Source: Novipirellula sp052161655 (lineage in GTDB: Bacteria; Planctomycetota; Planctomycetia; Pirellulales; Pirellulaceae). From it: DNA of 64,000 nt. The stretch lies in assembly GCF_052161655.1 (NCBI RefSeq), contig NZ_CP197418.1, positions 5,828,001 to 5,892,000 of the forward strand, given 5' to 3'. The notes beneath the pieces are model-generated. The model was given only the letters and a program-made list of their open reading frames with translations, had not been told where the DNA came from and made no database searches. The stretch's first letter is position 1, and every line of letters begins with the position of its first letter. A program made the position numbers and the translations under genes. Positions 33,698 through 43,007 of this stretch are shown piece after piece.

Positions 33698-34615
33698 TCA
33701 GGAACCATTGAATCCAAATAGTTTTGCCGCGGTACCGCCAAGAATTTTGGTGCGATCGTCGGGCGACAAATGAGAAAGTAAATCCGCGACGCTTATGCGA
33801 TAGTCTCGATAAGACTCTCCGGTAGCTGCCGAATTGAAGCCTCCTCCGTAGATCATTCGTTCCGCGCCAAATGCGTCCGTCAAACGTCGAATAATGGGTT
33901 GCACATCGCGATGAGGGTAACTGTTCTGATCAGGTATCGAGGAAACCTTCATCACCGTATTGGGAAACCGTGACCAGCGAACAACAACCTCATGCTCCTC
34001 GGGGGTGCCTTGCATCGGTCGCCCCAGATGGTCGATTATGACCGTTGTGTCGGTAAACTCTCGAATCAACGGTTCGAGCCCCGGGGCATATCGGGGCTCG
34101 AAATGCAGTTGAATCGCAAGCCCCAGGTCCGACGCTGTTTTCCAGAGATGCCGTAGCTCTTTCGTACCAAAGGGCGGCAGACGATCAGGAGCGTAAGCGT
34201 GGACACGAGCGGCAACGATTCCTCCCGGATTTCGCTGAACCAACGGAGCCATCTTTTCGACCGAACCAGGGCGATCGGCAAAGAACAAACACGTCCCCTT
34301 CAATCTTCCCTGGCCAACGTTCAGGCAGTGCTCGAGGTAGTGGTGGTCGTCTTGGTAGGGCTCCGGATGAACGACGACGGCAAAATCGACGCCGGCATTG
34401 TCCATACACTTCAAAAGATGCTCGGGAGTTGCCGCAGCGTCGGGCCGATAGGGTGCCCGTGCATGATACGGGAAACGGGGATCTTGACCGGCGAAACAAT
34501 GAAGATGCGAGTCAACAACCACGCTCGACACGGCGTCATCCGCAAAGGCGGCAGCGGATGAAAGCGGTAGGGTGCTAAGACAACGAAGCAGATCGCGACG
34601 ATTGAGTTTATTCAT
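33698..34615 (-). CDS. Amidohydrolase-family TIM-barrel hydrolase, exported
   Basis: 305 residues from the ATG at 34615 (MNKLNRRDLLRCLSTLPLSS), preferred over a start at 34714. The N-terminus has a Tat-like or Sec signal. Metal-binding start VVDSHLHCFAGQDPRFPY, then VDFAVVVHPEPYQDDHHYLE, IQLHFEPRYAPGLEPL, TTVIIDHLGRPMQG, and ERMIYGGGFNSAATGE: the layout of COG3618-type enzymes such as 2-pyrone-4,6-dicarboxylate lactonase. The usual final GSDWP is GGGFN here, so the metal site may be altered. It precedes the large toroid/hydrolase gene by two bases. Confidence 0.88.
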   Translation of the reverse strand: MNKLNRRDLLRCLSTLPLSSAAAFADDAVSSVVVDSHLHCFAGQDPRFPYHARAPYRPDAAATPEHLLKCMDNAGVDFAVVVHPEPYQDDHHYLEHCLNVGQGRLKGTCLFFADRPGSVEKMAPLVQRNPGGIVAARVHAYAPDRLPPFGTKELRHLWKTASDLGLAIQLHFEPRYAPGLEPLIREFTDTTVIIDHLGRPMQGTPEEHEVVVRWSRFPNTVMKVSSIPDQNSYPHRDVQPIIRRLTDAFGAERMIYGGGFNSAATGESYRDYRISVADLLSHLSPDDRTKILGGTAAKLFGFNGS

Positions 34616-35010
34616 AGATGTATCGGATATCGGATAAAACGCGAGATCGCCATACTTTGGATGGCTCGGCGGAAAATCCAAACTCTGGCGAGTTCGGCTA
34701 CGTGAATGCTTCACAGCGGTGCCTACTACGCCTCCGGCTTCGACACGGTCGCTGCTGGCGGTTTGCCTAGCATACCCCGAATCGCTTACCGTCGCCTCAT
34801 GTCTTTAACGACTTGGGGCGTGTGATTTATAAGCTGTGCAAGTCACGCATTTCCGCCGGGCTTGCACTGGCGGGATAACGAATGACAACTACCAATGGCG
34901 TCCAATACGAATTTCCTGCCACATCCCCCGCGAATCGACAGAGGCGATGCGTGGCGGATGGAAGACATTTATGATGTAATACGCTGCCAACTCCCACCTC
35001 GGACCCCCAT
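34616..35010. other. Intergenic region with a diverged repeat
   Basis: AACTCTGGCGAGTTCGGCTA at 34681, followed by AATGCTTCACAGCG, matches the extended form of the 25-bp repeat at 61841, which is also followed by AATGCTTCACAGCG. No gene is supported. Confidence 0.55.
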
Positions 35011-36465
35011 ATGAAAATCCTATGCAAATCGTTGCTACTGGCGGAAATCCTAATGCTTTCCGTCGCGTATGGAGCCGAGCCACCGGTGGCATCGGATCCG
35101 ACCGCGATCGACCGCGTCGAGAGCAATCGCAAGCCCAATATCATCCTTGTCATGGCGGACGATCAAGGGTGGGGGGATGTCGGCTACAATGGCCATCCGT
35201 TCGTGCAGACGCCGCAGTTGGACGCGATGGCGAACGACGGTTTTGTGTTCGACCGCTTCTATGCCGCGGCGCCGGTGTGTTCGCCAACTCGCGCCAGCGT
35301 CATGACGGGACGCAACCCAATTCGAACCAAGGTGACCAACCACGGTCGCTACATGCGTCCTCATGAGCAAACGATTGCAGAAACTTTGAAAGCGGCTGGA
35401 TACGTCACCGGGATTTTCGGCAAAGTCCATTTGGGATCCGGTCAACCCGACTCGCCCTGCAATCCCACGGGGATGGGATTCGACGAATGGGTCATCGGCC
35501 TGAACTTCTTTGACAATGATCCCTACCTGAGTCGCAACGGCAAGATCGAACACCGCAAAGGTAAAGGTTCGGTCATCGCGATGGACGATACGCTGGCGTT
35601 CCTCGGCAAACATAAGGACCGCGACCAACCCATGTTTGCAGTCGTCTGGTTCCCGTCGCCTCATGATCCTCATCAGGAAGTCCCGGATGGCCCATCGCTT
35701 TACGATGGCGAAAAGCATGCCGGATACTATCGTGAAATTACGCTGCTGGACCAACAGCTTGGGCGGTTGCGTCGTGAATTGAAGACCATGCACATCGCCG
35801 ACGACACGATCCTTTGGTACTGCAGCGACAATGGAGGCCTTGTTGAGGCGACGTCCGGTGGGCGCGACCGAAAGGGCAGCATCTACGAGGGCGGTTTGCG
35901 AATTCCGGCGATTATCGAATGGCCGGCGAGCAATCTCAAAGGGCGAACTGCCGTACCCGCCTGGACGTGTGACATCTATCCAACGCTGTTAGCAATGGCC
36001 GGAATTCAAATGGATGCTCCCCACCCTCTTGATGGAACGGACATCCGCAACATCATCTCGGTCAAAGCCGACAAGCGTAGCAAGCCAATGGGCTTTTGGC
36101 ACCTCTTCCAACAGGGCCAGGCGACCTGGAGTGACCGAATCCAGAAAGCGATCATGGAAAAACAGCAAGCCGGGGCCCCCTTGCCTCACGCCCCAGAACG
36201 GATCCGCAAGGACGTCGATGAGTTCCCGCAGTTCTCCGAAGACATCGCAACCGGCCATGCTGCGTGGAACGACTGGCCGTGGAAACTGCATCGAATCAAC
36301 GGCACAAAATACGAACTTTACAACCTCGCCGACGACCCAATGGAAACAACGGATCGCTCTGTCGATCCAGTTCAGCAAACGCGACTGGAACGGATGAAAC
36401 AAGAACTCAATGGCTGGATGGTTTCGGTCGTCGGTAGCATTAACGGCAAGGACTATCATCAATAG
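35011..36465 (+). CDS. Secreted sulfatase (formylglycine-dependent)
   Basis: 484 residues. A signal peptide (ILCKSLLLAEILMLSVAYGA) precedes the start of the alkaline-phosphatase-like fold, PNIILVMADDQGWGDVGYNG, whose DD binds calcium. The FGly motif is C-S-P-T-R in APVCSPTRASVMTGR; the cysteine must be converted by a sulfatase maturase not seen in this window. Further site residues: GKVHLGSG, PSPHDPH, and CSDNGG. It removes sulfate esters from a polysaccharide or other substrate in the periplasm. It is a planctomycete hallmark gene; substrate unknown. Confidence 0.95.
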   Translation: MKILCKSLLLAEILMLSVAYGAEPPVASDPTAIDRVESNRKPNIILVMADDQGWGDVGYNGHPFVQTPQLDAMANDGFVFDRFYAAAPVCSPTRASVMTGRNPIRTKVTNHGRYMRPHEQTIAETLKAAGYVTGIFGKVHLGSGQPDSPCNPTGMGFDEWVIGLNFFDNDPYLSRNGKIEHRKGKGSVIAMDDTLAFLGKHKDRDQPMFAVVWFPSPHDPHQEVPDGPSLYDGEKHAGYYREITLLDQQLGRLRRELKTMHIADDTILWYCSDNGGLVEATSGGRDRKGSIYEGGLRIPAIIEWPASNLKGRTAVPAWTCDIYPTLLAMAGIQMDAPHPLDGTDIRNIISVKADKRSKPMGFWHLFQQGQATWSDRIQKAIMEKQQAGAPLPHAPERIRKDVDEFPQFSEDIATGHAAWNDWPWKLHRINGTKYELYNLADDPMETTDRSVDPVQQTRLERMKQELNGWMVSVVGSINGKDYHQ

Positions 36466-36769
36466 TACTGGTATCAATTAGCTCAAGCTCGTGGAGGCCC
36501 ACGCCGCTCGGTGAACGCGTCGGTTGAAAAAGCAGCCACGTTCGCCAGAACGCATCTGCGGCGTAAGTCCTATGTCAATTGTCAAATTGCTCGAGTGCAA
36601 ATCAATTGGTTCAGCCCACCGCCGAAATTCTTTCTGTTGGTTACTCAGCCGAGACTGTGCTGCCGTGCGACCAACCCGCCGCGTCTTAGGTTACACTACA
36701 ACCCCCGCCCGCTGTGCGACTGTCCTACCGCCGGCAAATTCTTAACCATCTTCGAATGCCTCAACGCCC
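36466..36769. other. 304-base intergenic region
   Basis: Nothing recognisable beyond the leader of the large gene that follows. Confidence 0.45.
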
Positions 36770-39700
36770 ATGAAAATTCTGTTTTCCACGTTGTTGATAT
36801 GGCTGGTGTGCCCACTCAGCTTGGCCTCTGCTGACACCGTATTGCGAGCCGGAGCGTCGTCGGTTGATATTTCGCCTCGCAATTTTCCCGCCATCCGTAA
36901 TGGAGGGTTCCTGCAAGCCACCGAGACGCGGGTCGCCGATCCATTGCACGCGAGGTGTTTGGTACTATCCGATGGCAATGAAACGATCGCGATTACGATT
37001 GTCGATTCGTGTATGTTTCCCACCGACATCTGCGATGCGATCAAGTCGAGAGTGGCGAAACAAATAGGCCTGCCCGCCAATCGGATCCTAATCAGTGCCA
37101 CCCACACGCATTCCGCTCCCTCGGTCATGGCGTATTGCTTGGGCACCAGCCGCGATGAAGCCTACGTCCAGTACGTTGTGCCGCGCGTGGCGGAAGCAAT
37201 CGTTTCAGCGCATGCAAAATTACAACCGGCAAAGATCGGTTGGACGGCCGTCGACGTCGGCGAGCAAACCAATTGCCGTCGCTGGATCACCCGCAGCGAC
37301 CGCAAGGGGACAGATCCCTTTGGTCAGCAAACGGTCCGGGCCATGATGCATCCCGGCTACCTGAACCCCGATTACGTTCATCCCGCCGGTCCGATCGACC
37401 CGCAACTTTCGTTGCTGAGCGTGGTGGCAGCTGCGGATGACGTTCCGCTGTGTTTGCTAGCCAACTACTCGATGCACTACTTCGGACAAGGTTCCGGCTT
37501 TTCGGCCGACTACTTCGGCGAAGTCGCCGGCTTGTTGGAATCGGGTATCGCCGCGACTACGGAACAACCGGCTCGAGAGTTTGTGGGCATCATGTCGCAA
37601 GGCACAAGCGGCGATCTGCACTGGATGGACTACGGCAAGCCGCAGCGACGTGTGGACCGTACGCAGTATGCGAAAGCGATTGCCGAAACAGCTTTGACGG
37701 CCTGGAAACAGATCCGACATCGATCGGATCTGACCATCGCGATGGCCGAATCTCGGATGAAGTTACAAAGACGAGTCCCGGACGCCCAGCGGCTCGCCTG
37801 GGCCAAACCGATTAACGAACAACGCGGCGAGGCACCTCCCAAAGACCGCACGGAGGTTTACGCCCAGCAGGCGGGGTGGATTCACGAACATCCGGAAACC
37901 GAGGTGGTGTTGCAGGCCGTGCGGATCGGCGACCTGGGTATTACTGCACTGCCCAACGAAGTCTATGGAATCACGGGTCTGAAACTGAAACGACAGAGCC
38001 CCCTGGTCAGCACCTTCAACCTGGAACTTGCCAATGGCGCCGAAGGTTACATTCCGCCGCCTGAACAGCATCGACTGGGCGGATACACGACCTGGCCTGC
38101 GCGAACCGCGGGGCTGGAAGTCGAAGCGGAACCGAAGATCGTCGAACGTGTTTTAACATTGTTGGAGTCCGTGTCGGGAAAACAGCGACGAGCCCTCGTC
38201 GATCCGCCGAATACATTTTCCCAGGCAGTGATGAAAGCTCAGCCCACTGCCTATTGGCGACTTGGCGACATGGTCGCTGACCATGCCGCCGACGCGACGG
38301 GCAAACACCCTGCGCAGTTCGACGGTGGCGTGGCCCTGTACCTGCAGGGACCTGACCTACAGGAAAACTCTAACACTGCAGCACAGGAATCCACCAACCG
38401 CTGCGTCTATTTTGCTGGCGGTTCGATGCAGGCAAACGTGTCAAACCTTCCTGCCAACTACAGTCTGTCGATGTGGTTTTGGAACGGCTTGCCCGCAGGC
38501 AGTGAAAATCCGTCGGCAACTTTGTTTTCTCGTGGGTCGGGTGAGGGACAAGAGTCGTTGTCGATCGTAAGCAGCAAAGAGGGTCTGCCGGTGTTGGCCA
38601 TTCGCAGCGGAGTCGCCGAACAAGAAGCGACCGAACAGGAACGGGCCGAGCAACACGTGGGATCGACGCCCCTAGTCACCAAGGCTTGGCATCACGTGAC
38701 CCTTGTCCGCGATGCCGACGCCGTAAAGATCTTTTTAGACGGCAACGTCCAACCGGAACTGGACATTTCGCTGCGTTTGGCCGGCCCCGCGTCTACTGAA
38801 TTTTCGTTTGGCAACTTCGATGGCAAGCTGGACGAAATCGCCTTGTTTGCTCGCCCCCTGTCCGCCGACGAAACAGTGGACCTCTATCGTGTGTCGAACA
38901 TGAAAGCTCCCAAGGCGCCGCCGAAACCCGTCGTTCACGGTGAAAAGCCATCGGACGCCGGAGCCCAAAAACAGTACGCCGAGGGAATTCAGAAATCGCA
39001 GCCGATCGCTTATTGGCGACTACATGACAGCAACCGTACCGCTGCCGGCGACGAACGGGCTGTCCACGATGGACGCTACGAACCGAAGTCGGGGCCTCGC
39101 AAACCCGGCACTGTGCCACCGAATTTTTCGGGTGGCCGCATGCTGGCCAGCGTTCCTGATTTGAACGACCAATACAGCCTCGAATTCTGGTTCTGCAATC
39201 AACTACCCCACACCAACCGTGCGGTCACCGGTTACCTGTTTACGCGAGGCGTCGACGGCGCCAATGGTGCCCCCGGTGATAGTCTGGGAATCGGCGGCAC
39301 GCATGCATCGATGGGACGGTTGCTGTTATACAACGGCAATGAACGCGGCGAATTAATTAGCGGCGAGACCGTGCTGAGAACCGATAGCTGGAACCACGTG
39401 GTGCTGGTTCGCGATGCAAGCCATGTAAAGGTGTTCTTAAATGGCGAACTTGAAATCGACGGCCAACTAGCCAAAACCTATCCCGACGGTTGTCCACAAA
39501 TTCAGATCGGTGGCCGCAACGATAACTTCGCAAATTTCCAGGGCATGATCGACGAGGTCGCGGTTTACGACCGCACTCTTTCGGCCGACGAAGCCCAAAC
39601 TCACTTTGCCACCGCCGGCACTAAACCGCTCACCAAAACGAAAACGGAGTCGTCGCAGGAACTCGAGCCGACGACGGCCGAAGCATCTCTTGAAAAAATT

Positions 39701-41185
39701 CACATTCGAGACGGGTTCGAAGTCCAGTTGGTCGCCAGCGAACCACTCGTGAAAGACCCCGTCGCCATCGACTGGGGACTCGACGGCAAATTGTGGGTCG
39801 TTGAAATGGCGGACTATCCGCTGGGTATGGACGGGGCCGGTAAACCGGGAGGCCGCATCCCTGTACTCGAGGACCAAGACGGTGATGGCCATTATGATTC
39901 GTCAACGCTGTTTGCCGAAGGGCTCAGTTTCCCCAATGGGATTCTGGTTTGGGGGGACGGCGTCCTCGTTACCGCCGCGCCCGAAATCCTGTATTTGGAG
40001 GACAGCACCGGCGACGGCAAAGCCGACATCCGCCGCAGTGTGTTCAGCGGATTCCTGGAGGGCAATCAGCAGTTGCGAGTGAACGGACTGCGCTGGGGGC
40101 TGGACAACTGGGTTCACTGTGCCAGTGGCAGCCACCACTCGGGCTACGGAAAAGGCAATCAGATTACCTCCGTGCTGACTGGCCAGGCTCACCAGATTGG
40201 CAGTCGCGACTTTCGCATTCGGCCCGATAGCGGCGACATCGATCCGCAGAGTGGTCCCTCGCAATACGGCCGCAATCGTGATGACTGGGGAAACTGGTTT
40301 GGGGTGCAAAATAGTCTTCCGCTGTGGCACTATGTGCTGGCCGATCAAGACATTCGCCGCAACCCACACTTTGCTCCGCCCGATCCCAAACATCAAGTGG
40401 TGACGCCCAGCAACCCGCCTGTCTATCCCGCCGCGCAGCTGCAAAAACGATTCCACAACTTTGACCAATCGGGCCGCTTTACATCGGCTTGTTCAGCGAT
40501 CATCTACCGCGACAACGTTTTGTTCCCGCGTGCCGAGAACCAACAGCATGCGTTCACATGCGAACCGTTTCATAACTTGGTCCAACACAACATCATCACC
40601 GACGACGGAGTCAGTTTTGACTTTCACCGCGACCCGGCTGAGTCGGACTTCGATTTCTTTGCCAGCCAAGACCGTTGGTGCCGACCGGTGATGGCTCGCA
40701 CCGGGCCCGACGGGGCCCTGTGGATCGTGGATATGTATCGTTACATGATCGAACATCCGCAATGGCTGCCGCAAAACGGAAAGGACGAATTGCGCCCCTA
40801 CTACCGGCTAGGTGAAAATCATGGCCGCATTTATCGGGTCGTGCCTACCGGCAAATCGCTCACCACGCCACGGATAGCAAACACGACGACCGGCTTGCTG
40901 GGTACTCTGGCAAGTTCCAACGGTTGGCAACGCGATGCAGCTCAACAAAGCTTAGTCCGCAATAAAGAGGCAGCCGCCGTACCCTCTATCGAATCGATGG
41001 CAACCGCGGGCGACACACCAGAACAGCGATTACAAGCCCTGTGTACGCTCGATGGCATGCAAACGCTCAGCACCAATATTTTGCAATCCGCATTGCAAGA
41101 TCCGCATTGCAAGATCCGCATGCCGGAGTTCGTCGACAAGCCGTACGGCTGGCGGCAGAGCATACCGTTGACGTCCTATGGTTGA
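36770..41185 (+). CDS. Ceramidase-like + two LamG + PVC-type propeller protein, N-terminal part of a frameshifted gene
   Basis: 1471 codons, then a premature stop caused by a 14-base tandem duplication at 41090-41117; the gene continues in another frame at 41104-42549. Signal peptide at 1-22. Residues about 25-460 resemble neutral/alkaline ceramidase (RAGASSVDISPRNFPAIRNG, ILISATHTHSAPSVMAYCLG). Two concanavalin/LamG modules follow, each starting with an AYWRL motif (PTAYWRLGDM, QPIAYWRLHD). From about 965 comes the PVC-type membrane-bound dehydrogenase propeller (IHIRDGFEVQLVASEPLVKD, GDGHYDSSTLFAEGLSFPNG, ACSAIIYRDNVLF). The protein made from this frame alone would lack the cytochrome end. 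Confidence 0.85.
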   Translation: MKILFSTLLIWLVCPLSLASADTVLRAGASSVDISPRNFPAIRNGGFLQATETRVADPLHARCLVLSDGNETIAITIVDSCMFPTDICDAIKSRVAKQIGLPANRILISATHTHSAPSVMAYCLGTSRDEAYVQYVVPRVAEAIVSAHAKLQPAKIGWTAVDVGEQTNCRRWITRSDRKGTDPFGQQTVRAMMHPGYLNPDYVHPAGPIDPQLSLLSVVAAADDVPLCLLANYSMHYFGQGSGFSADYFGEVAGLLESGIAATTEQPAREFVGIMSQGTSGDLHWMDYGKPQRRVDRTQYAKAIAETALTAWKQIRHRSDLTIAMAESRMKLQRRVPDAQRLAWAKPINEQRGEAPPKDRTEVYAQQAGWIHEHPETEVVLQAVRIGDLGITALPNEVYGITGLKLKRQSPLVSTFNLELANGAEGYIPPPEQHRLGGYTTWPARTAGLEVEAEPKIVERVLTLLESVSGKQRRALVDPPNTFSQAVMKAQPTAYWRLGDMVADHAADATGKHPAQFDGGVALYLQGPDLQENSNTAAQESTNRCVYFAGGSMQANVSNLPANYSLSMWFWNGLPAGSENPSATLFSRGSGEGQESLSIVSSKEGLPVLAIRSGVAEQEATEQERAEQHVGSTPLVTKAWHHVTLVRDADAVKIFLDGNVQPELDISLRLAGPASTEFSFGNFDGKLDEIALFARPLSADETVDLYRVSNMKAPKAPPKPVVHGEKPSDAGAQKQYAEGIQKSQPIAYWRLHDSNRTAAGDERAVHDGRYEPKSGPRKPGTVPPNFSGGRMLASVPDLNDQYSLEFWFCNQLPHTNRAVTGYLFTRGVDGANGAPGDSLGIGGTHASMGRLLLYNGNERGELISGETVLRTDSWNHVVLVRDASHVKVFLNGELEIDGQLAKTYPDGCPQIQIGGRNDNFANFQGMIDEVAVYDRTLSADEAQTHFATAGTKPLTKTKTESSQELEPTTAEASLEKIHIRDGFEVQLVASEPLVKDPVAIDWGLDGKLWVVEMADYPLGMDGAGKPGGRIPVLEDQDGDGHYDSSTLFAEGLSFPNGILVWGDGVLVTAAPEILYLEDSTGDGKADIRRSVFSGFLEGNQQLRVNGLRWGLDNWVHCASGSHHSGYGKGNQITSVLTGQAHQIGSRDFRIRPDSGDIDPQSGPSQYGRNRDDWGNWFGVQNSLPLWHYVLADQDIRRNPHFAPPDPKHQVVTPSNPPVYPAAQLQKRFHNFDQSGRFTSACSAIIYRDNVLFPRAENQQHAFTCEPFHNLVQHNIITDDGVSFDFHRDPAESDFDFFASQDRWCRPVMARTGPDGALWIVDMYRYMIEHPQWLPQNGKDELRPYYRLGENHGRIYRVVPTGKSLTTPRIANTTTGLLGTLASSNGWQRDAAQQSLVRNKEAAAVPSIESMATAGDTPEQRLQALCTLDGMQTLSTNILQSALQDPHCKIRMPEFVDKPYGWRQSIPLTSYG

Positions 41186-42549
41186 AGCCGCTTGTCGATG
41201 ACCCCAACGCCAAAGTGCGACTACAACTGGCCGCGACGCTGGGTGCCTACGATGATCCGATGGCCGCACAATTGCTGGCCCAGTTGGCGACTGATTCGGC
41301 GGATGACGTTTACATCCTGGCGAACGTCATGAGCTCGCTGAACCAACGCAACATCGCAGAGGTTCTGACTGCCACGATTGCGTTATCGTCCGATGTGGCG
41401 GCGTCCACTGACCACCAACGCCGCTTGCAACAACAGTTGTTCGGGCAGGTCGCGGCTCTCGGCGATGCCATGGCCATCGGTCATGTCATTCGCCAAATCT
41501 GCGACGATGCGGACGGCCCGCTCAAACCGTGGCAACTTTCCGGACTGGCGGATCTGCTGGACGGACTAGCGAAACGTAAACTTTCACTTGCTCAGCTGAC
41601 CACTGCTCAACAACAGCTGATCGACCAATCGATCGATCAGGCCCGTGGATCGGTTTCCGAAACGTCAAAAGATTCAAAAGATTCCGAACGGCTGACGCCG
41701 TTGACCGCGGCTTCGCTACGACTGTTGTTGCGGCAGGACGACATGTATGCCGACGATATGCGGCTGTTGTCAAACTTGTTGGTGCCACAGTCGGCGGTAG
41801 AGCTGCAGTTGGCTGTCGTCGATCGCTTGGCACTGCAAGACGATCAACAGGTCGCCGAAGTGCTGCTGGCAGGTTGGCAGTCCTATGGGCCATCGCTGCG
41901 AGCGCGAGTGCTGGACGTACTGGCGAGTCGTACGCAGTGGAGCAACATGCTGCTGACGGCCGTTCAATCGCGGCGGGTTTCCAGTGGCGAAATCAGCCCC
42001 TCGATGCGAGAACGTCTGTTGGCAACCAAAGACGAAACGCTACGCACCGCTTGGACCGAAGCCTTCACTGCGTCGACAAGCCCTGATCGCAAACAGGTTA
42101 TCGAGCGTTACCAGACCGCGTTGACATTGACTGGTGATGTCGAACGCGGACGGAAAGTTTTTGCGACCAGCTGCGCGGCCTGTCACAAGATTGGCAACGT
42201 CGGCCACGACGTGGGACCCAATCTGGCCTCGATCACCGACAAGAGACCACCAACCTTGCTGGCCAACATCATGGACCCCAGCGCCGAAGTCGAGGCCCGC
42301 TACTTGACCTATATCGTCGTCACTGTTGATGGTCGCGTCCTCAATGGGTTATTGGCAACCGAAACCGGAAGCAGCATCACGCTGATATCCAACGAAGGCA
42401 AACGCGAAACCATTTTGCGTACGGAGATTGAAGAATTGCGTGCGTCAGGAAAATCATTGATGCCCGAGGGGCTAGAAAAAGATCTCTCGCCGCAAGCCGT
42501 CGCCGACTTGTTTGCCTTGCTAACCGCGAAACCAGAAACCAGCCAATAA
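41041..42549 (+). CDS. HEAT-repeat + cytochrome c C-terminal part of the frameshifted giant protein
   Basis: The frame is open from a GTG at 41041, but the natural reading enters it after the duplication at about 41104. It starts within a HEAT repeat (LQDPHAGVRRQAVRLAAEHT), continues through degenerate HEAT units (NAKVRLQLAATLGAYDDPMA), and ends with a cytochrome c domain: GRKVFATSCAACHKIG, with the CxxCH haem site, then VGPNLASITDKRPPTLLANI, YIVVTVDGRVLNGLLATETG and EKDLSPQAVADLFALL, the usual PVC haem-binding end. Removing one 14-base unit joins both parts into a 1921-residue protein. Confidence 0.85.
   Translation: MYARWHANAQHQYFAIRIARSALQDPHAGVRRQAVRLAAEHTVDVLWLKPLVDDPNAKVRLQLAATLGAYDDPMAAQLLAQLATDSADDVYILANVMSSLNQRNIAEVLTATIALSSDVAASTDHQRRLQQQLFGQVAALGDAMAIGHVIRQICDDADGPLKPWQLSGLADLLDGLAKRKLSLAQLTTAQQQLIDQSIDQARGSVSETSKDSKDSERLTPLTAASLRLLLRQDDMYADDMRLLSNLLVPQSAVELQLAVVDRLALQDDQQVAEVLLAGWQSYGPSLRARVLDVLASRTQWSNMLLTAVQSRRVSSGEISPSMRERLLATKDETLRTAWTEAFTASTSPDRKQVIERYQTALTLTGDVERGRKVFATSCAACHKIGNVGHDVGPNLASITDKRPPTLLANIMDPSAEVEARYLTYIVVTVDGRVLNGLLATETGSSITLISNEGKRETILRTEIEELRASGKSLMPEGLEKDLSPQAVADLFALLTAKPETSQ
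41088..41121 (+). repeat. 14-bp tandem duplication that breaks the giant gene
   Basis: GCATTGCAAGATCC occurs twice in direct succession (41090-41103, 41104-41117), followed by a partial third start (GCAT). With one copy the reading frame runs from NILQSALQDPH straight into AGVRRQAVRLAAEH; with two it leads to a stop at 41183-41185. Confidence 0.92.
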
Positions 42550-42556
42550 CCCATCG

Positions 42557-42910
42557 ATGACTGTGATGCGACGACTTGTTTTGCTGTGGATTCTGCTGCT
42601 TGCGCTGCCGCTAGCGCACTGCCATCCGGAATCGTTAACGGTGATGTCCTTCAATTTATGGAATGGCGGAGACGCCGGCGGTCAACCAGACGAAGTCGCC
42701 AAGCCCGTTTGGACATGGACTCCTCTAACGCGTGCGGATGATCCCAGTGACCGTCACAACCGCATCGACTTTGTTTTTGTCCGTTCGCAGGACATCACCG
42801 TAACGGCTTGCCAACGCGTTGGCGAACCAGGGAATTCGGAAATTCCTGTGCAGCCATGGCCGTCGGATCATCGCGCGATCATCGCCACGATTGTGATCAC
42901 GGAATCGTGA
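42557..42910 (+). pseudogene. Endonuclease/exonuclease/phosphatase-family gene with internal deletion
   Basis: 117 codons keep both ends of a normally much longer secreted protein. The start has a signal peptide (RLVLLWILLLALPLAHCHPE) and the first strand of the family, LTVMSFNLWNGGDAGGQPDE. The reading then jumps to the end: KPVWTWTPLTRADDPSDRHN, RIDFVFVRSQ, and WPSDHRAIIATI, with the final Asp-His of the active site. The catalytic centre in between is gone. It starts 7 bases after the giant gene and was probably its operon partner. Confidence 0.75.
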
Positions 42911-43007
42911 AAACGCTGGCAACCGAACCACCGTTTGCAGTGGCGAATGGTTGACCACTTACAGCTTTCGTTGGTCGCTGGATTCGATTCACACTCCTTC
43001 GTAGCTA

